Assembly (NCBI GenBank): GCA_005879815.1
Contig: VBKA01000064.1
Coordinates: forward strand, 1-8,741
Direction of reading: 5' to 3'
Source of the DNA: Chloroflexota bacterium
GTDB lineage: Bacteria; Chloroflexota; Limnocylindria; QHBO01
DNA: 8,741 nucleotides
Each line of letters begins with the position of its first letter. The stretch's first letter is position 1. The notes under the pieces were generated by a model that saw nothing but the letters and a program-made list of their open reading frames with translations, was not told the DNA's origin and searched no databases. Positions 7,160-8,741 of the stretch are shown one piece after another. The position numbers and the translations under genes were made by a program.

Positions 7160-7888
7160 TCAGCGCCGGCTTGCCGCCGCGCCGATCGCGGCGGGCTCTG
7201 GTGGGCCGACGGGCAACGTCGCGGCCATCCCCTCGATCAGGCCGGGCGTCAGGACGGCAGCAAGGCGCGTCGCGCCGGCGACGAACGCTGCCGAGACCTC
7301 CTCGGCATCCTTGAATCGGCCGGCCGCCTTGACCTGAACGCGCGGCCCCACGCAGTCTCGCAGGGTGCCGGTGAGCGCGATGGCGTGACGCGCGGTGGCG
7401 AGGCCGTTGGAGGTCACGACCTGGTCGACACCGGCTCGTTCCGCGATCCGGCACGCCTTGCGGACCAGCTCGTCGGGCAGTGTTTCCGCCTCTATGATGA
7501 CGCCGGCTACCGCGAGTGCGGAATGCGCCATGTCCACGACCCCGAGCATGTCGTTGTAGACCGTCTCCTCCTCGCCAGAGACCAGCGCGCCGCCGTTCAT
7601 GACGAAATCGATCTGGTTGGCACCCTGCTCGAGCGCCTTGGATGCCTCGAAGGCCTTGACCGCCAGCAGCTGTCCGCCGTGGCCGTAGCCGATGACCGTG
7701 CCGAGCCTGAGATGCGAGCGGCCAAGCTTGCGTCGGGCTGCCTTGACGAGCCAGGGACTGACCGTGATGGCACCGACGAGCTCGTGCTCGAGGACGAGGG
7801 CAACCGCCTCATCGAGGTCGCGCAGCGAAGCGTTCGGTGCGGTCAGCAGGTGCTCGAGCCGAACGGCCCGGCGACCGATGGCGGTCAT
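7160..7888 (-). CDS. deoC: DeoC-family (deoxyribose-phosphate aldolase-like) protein lacking the Schiff-base lysine
   Basis: This 242-aa TIM-barrel protein is recognisable from LGTVIGYGHGG (62-72), KAFEASKALEQGANQIDFVMNGGAL (78-102), VAGVIIEAETLPDEL (127-141) and VQVKAAGRFKDAEE (184-197). DeoC cleaves 2-deoxyribose-5-phosphate to glyceraldehyde-3-phosphate and acetaldehyde. Its catalytic residues in E. coli are Asp102, Lys167 (Schiff base) and Lys201. Here Asp94 and Lys187 match the first and third. The usual VKTSTG motif reads VVTSNG, so Val158 replaces the Schiff-base lysine. The usual DHTLLKP N-terminal motif is also altered (EHLLTAP). Activity as a normal aldolase is therefore doubtful. 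The ATG at 7888 fits the family N-terminus. GGAGGG lies 13 bases upstream, a little far. The frame is open upstream to 8044, but that part overlaps the CCA gene end and the promoter. Confidence 0.8.
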   Translation of the reverse strand: MTAIGRRAVRLEHLLTAPNASLRDLDEAVALVLEHELVGAITVSPWLVKAARRKLGRSHLRLGTVIGYGHGGQLLAVKAFEASKALEQGANQIDFVMNGGALVSGEEETVYNDMLGVVDMAHSALAVAGVIIEAETLPDELVRKACRIAERAGVDQVVTSNGLATARHAIALTGTLRDCVGPRVQVKAAGRFKDAEEVSAAFVAGATRLAAVLTPGLIEGMAATLPVGPPEPAAIGAAASRR

Positions 7889-8003
7889 CGCTGGCGATAG
7901 ACCCTCCGCTCGTACGCAATCGGGCATCGGTTTTGGCCCGGAGCGCCGATTGTAGTCAGCGTCCGCTCGAATGTCAGCCAAACGGGCACTGTCGCGGGTC
8001 CGG
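7889..8003 (-). promoter_or_regulatory. Intergenic promoter region of deoC-galE
   Basis: The minus strand has CTGACA (7977-7972, 5/6 match to TTGACA), a 17-bp spacer and TACAAT (7954-7949, 5/6 match to TATAAT). This is the best sigma-70-type promoter in the window. Transcription would start near 7942, leaving a leader of about 54 bases. GGAGGG at 7907-7902 is the likely Shine-Dalgarno sequence for the ATG at 7888. Confidence 0.65.
7917..7952. repeat. Inverted repeat spanning the deoC -10 box and start point
   Basis: CAATCGG (7917-7923) and CCGATTG (7946-7952) are perfect 7-bp arms separated by 22 bp. One arm includes part of the TACAAT -10 box, so it would act as a DNA site rather than an mRNA hairpin. 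A chance origin is possible at this arm length. Confidence 0.35.
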
Positions 8004-8741
8004 TCACGGCCGCGAACGAATGGGGCGGTGCGTCTCGGCACCACCTGCGTCCGCCTCGGGACCCCGCGCCAGCGACGCGCGCGCGAGGGCCAGGAGCGCG
8101 GCGCGCTCGTTCATCGCAGGGTTCTCGACGACCGCCTCCAGGAGCTCGGCCAGGAGTCGTCCGACGATAGGGCCGGGTCGCACCCCGAGCTCGTCGATCA
8201 GGTCATCGCCACGCACCGCCAGCTGGCCGGCGCTCAAGGGGCTCGTCGCCAGCTCGACGCCCACGCGAGCGCGGAGCTCGTCAAGCCCGCCGCGCTGCGG
8301 CTCCTCGACCCCAGAGGCCACGTCGTCCGCCCGGCGCAGCGCGAACAGGTCAGCCAACGACGACGCTCCCACGCGCCGGATGAAGCGGCGCACGGCCGGA
8401 TCGGTCCATTCGCCGGCATAGGCGAACATGTGGTGGCGAACCAGCAGCCGCCCGCGGGCAACCTCGACACGCGGGACGTGCAGGCGTCGCAGGATGGCCT
8501 CCACCATCTGGGCGCCAACCACCTCGTGACCGATGAAGTGGCCGTCTCCCAGGGTGCTTGCCTTCCCGACGTCGTGCAGCAGCCCGAACAGGCGCAGGTA
8601 CGGATCGCCGGCAGGCAGCGCGTCCGCGGTGCGCAACGAGTGGTCGAGCGCATCCCCGTGGCGCGCCTTCGCCTGGGGGACGCCGCGCAGCCCCTGCAGC
8701 TCGGGCAGTACGATCACCAGCAGTCCTAGGCGTTCCATCAT
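8004..8741 (-). CDS. cca: CCA-adding tRNA nucleotidyltransferase family, C-terminal part (partial)
   Basis: The frame runs open to the right edge, so the N-terminal nucleotidyltransferase head is outside the window. The Met codons at the edge are probably internal. The 245 visible residues begin in the linker helices typical of bacterial CCA enzymes (ERLGLLVIVLPELQGLRGVP). An HD domain follows, with GLLHDVGK (fragment His56-Asp57), His34 in ALDHSL, HH at 103-104 and RADD near 137-140. The C-terminal helical region has the family motif VRGDDLIDELGVRPGPIVGRLL, then LLEAVVENPAMNER. Such enzymes add or repair the CCA tail of tRNAs using CTP and ATP. The HD domain can carry phosphohydrolase activity. 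The last 25 residues are polar and probably disordered. The stop lies 115 bp before the DeoC-like gene. A poly(A) polymerase or A-adding relative cannot be excluded without the head domain. Confidence 0.87.
   Translation of the reverse strand: MMERLGLLVIVLPELQGLRGVPQAKARHGDALDHSLRTADALPAGDPYLRLFGLLHDVGKASTLGDGHFIGHEVVGAQMVEAILRRLHVPRVEVARGRLLVRHHMFAYAGEWTDPAVRRFIRRVGASSLADLFALRRADDVASGVEEPQRGGLDELRARVGVELATSPLSAGQLAVRGDDLIDELGVRPGPIVGRLLAELLEAVVENPAMNERAALLALARASLARGPEADAGGAETHRPIRSRP

Noticed and set aside
7889..8044. N-terminal extension of the DeoC-like protein by 52 codons
   Set aside because: It would cover the predicted promoter and overlap the end of the CCA gene, and it adds residues with no counterpart in the family.

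Overview
The window is GC-rich bacterial chromosomal DNA with tight gene packing, short intergenic gaps and several TTG starts. There is no plasmid, phage or IS signature. The gene set fits a high-GC, Chloroflexota- or Actinomycetota-like bacterium, but nothing seen here fixes the phylum. All clear genes except one small one lie on the minus strand, so transcription mostly runs right to left.

Left part (1-785). The first 216 bases hold the 5' end of a minus-strand gene. Its product resembles the adenylation domain of ATP-dependent DNA ligases, but the nucleotidyl-lysine motif looks broken. A 368-bp non-coding stretch follows, with a 16-bp direct tandem repeat inside a 9-bp inverted repeat. 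A small plus-strand ribbon-helix-helix gene comes next; its last 16 bp overlap the tail of a convergent DEAD-box RNA helicase gene (770-2083).

Centre (2198-6033). A complete zinc-type metal uptake operon is read leftwards: a Fur/Zur-family repressor, a lipoprotein metal-binding protein, an ABC ATPase and a membrane permease. The genes are 26 bp apart, 4 bp apart and overlapping by 1 bp. A promoter-like pair with a 25-bp imperfect palindrome across it precedes the repressor gene, which suggests autoregulation by zinc. The standout is the binding-protein gene. It carries an in-frame, nearly perfect 678-bp tandem duplication (675/678 identical), giving a 543-aa protein instead of about 317 aa, with two full sets of predicted metal ligands.

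Right part (6073-8741). A galE-like epimerase gene lies 22 bp downstream of a DeoC-family gene, and the two share a good sigma-70-type promoter. The DeoC-like protein has valine where the Schiff-base lysine should be. At the right edge is the C-terminal part of a CCA-adding tRNA nucleotidyltransferase (HD domain and C-terminal helical region), whose N-terminus lies outside the window.

No wholly new multigene system is evident. The best candidates for novelty are the duplicated two-site metal-binding lipoprotein (or an assembly artefact imitating one), the lysine-less DeoC homologue and the degenerate ligase-like protein.
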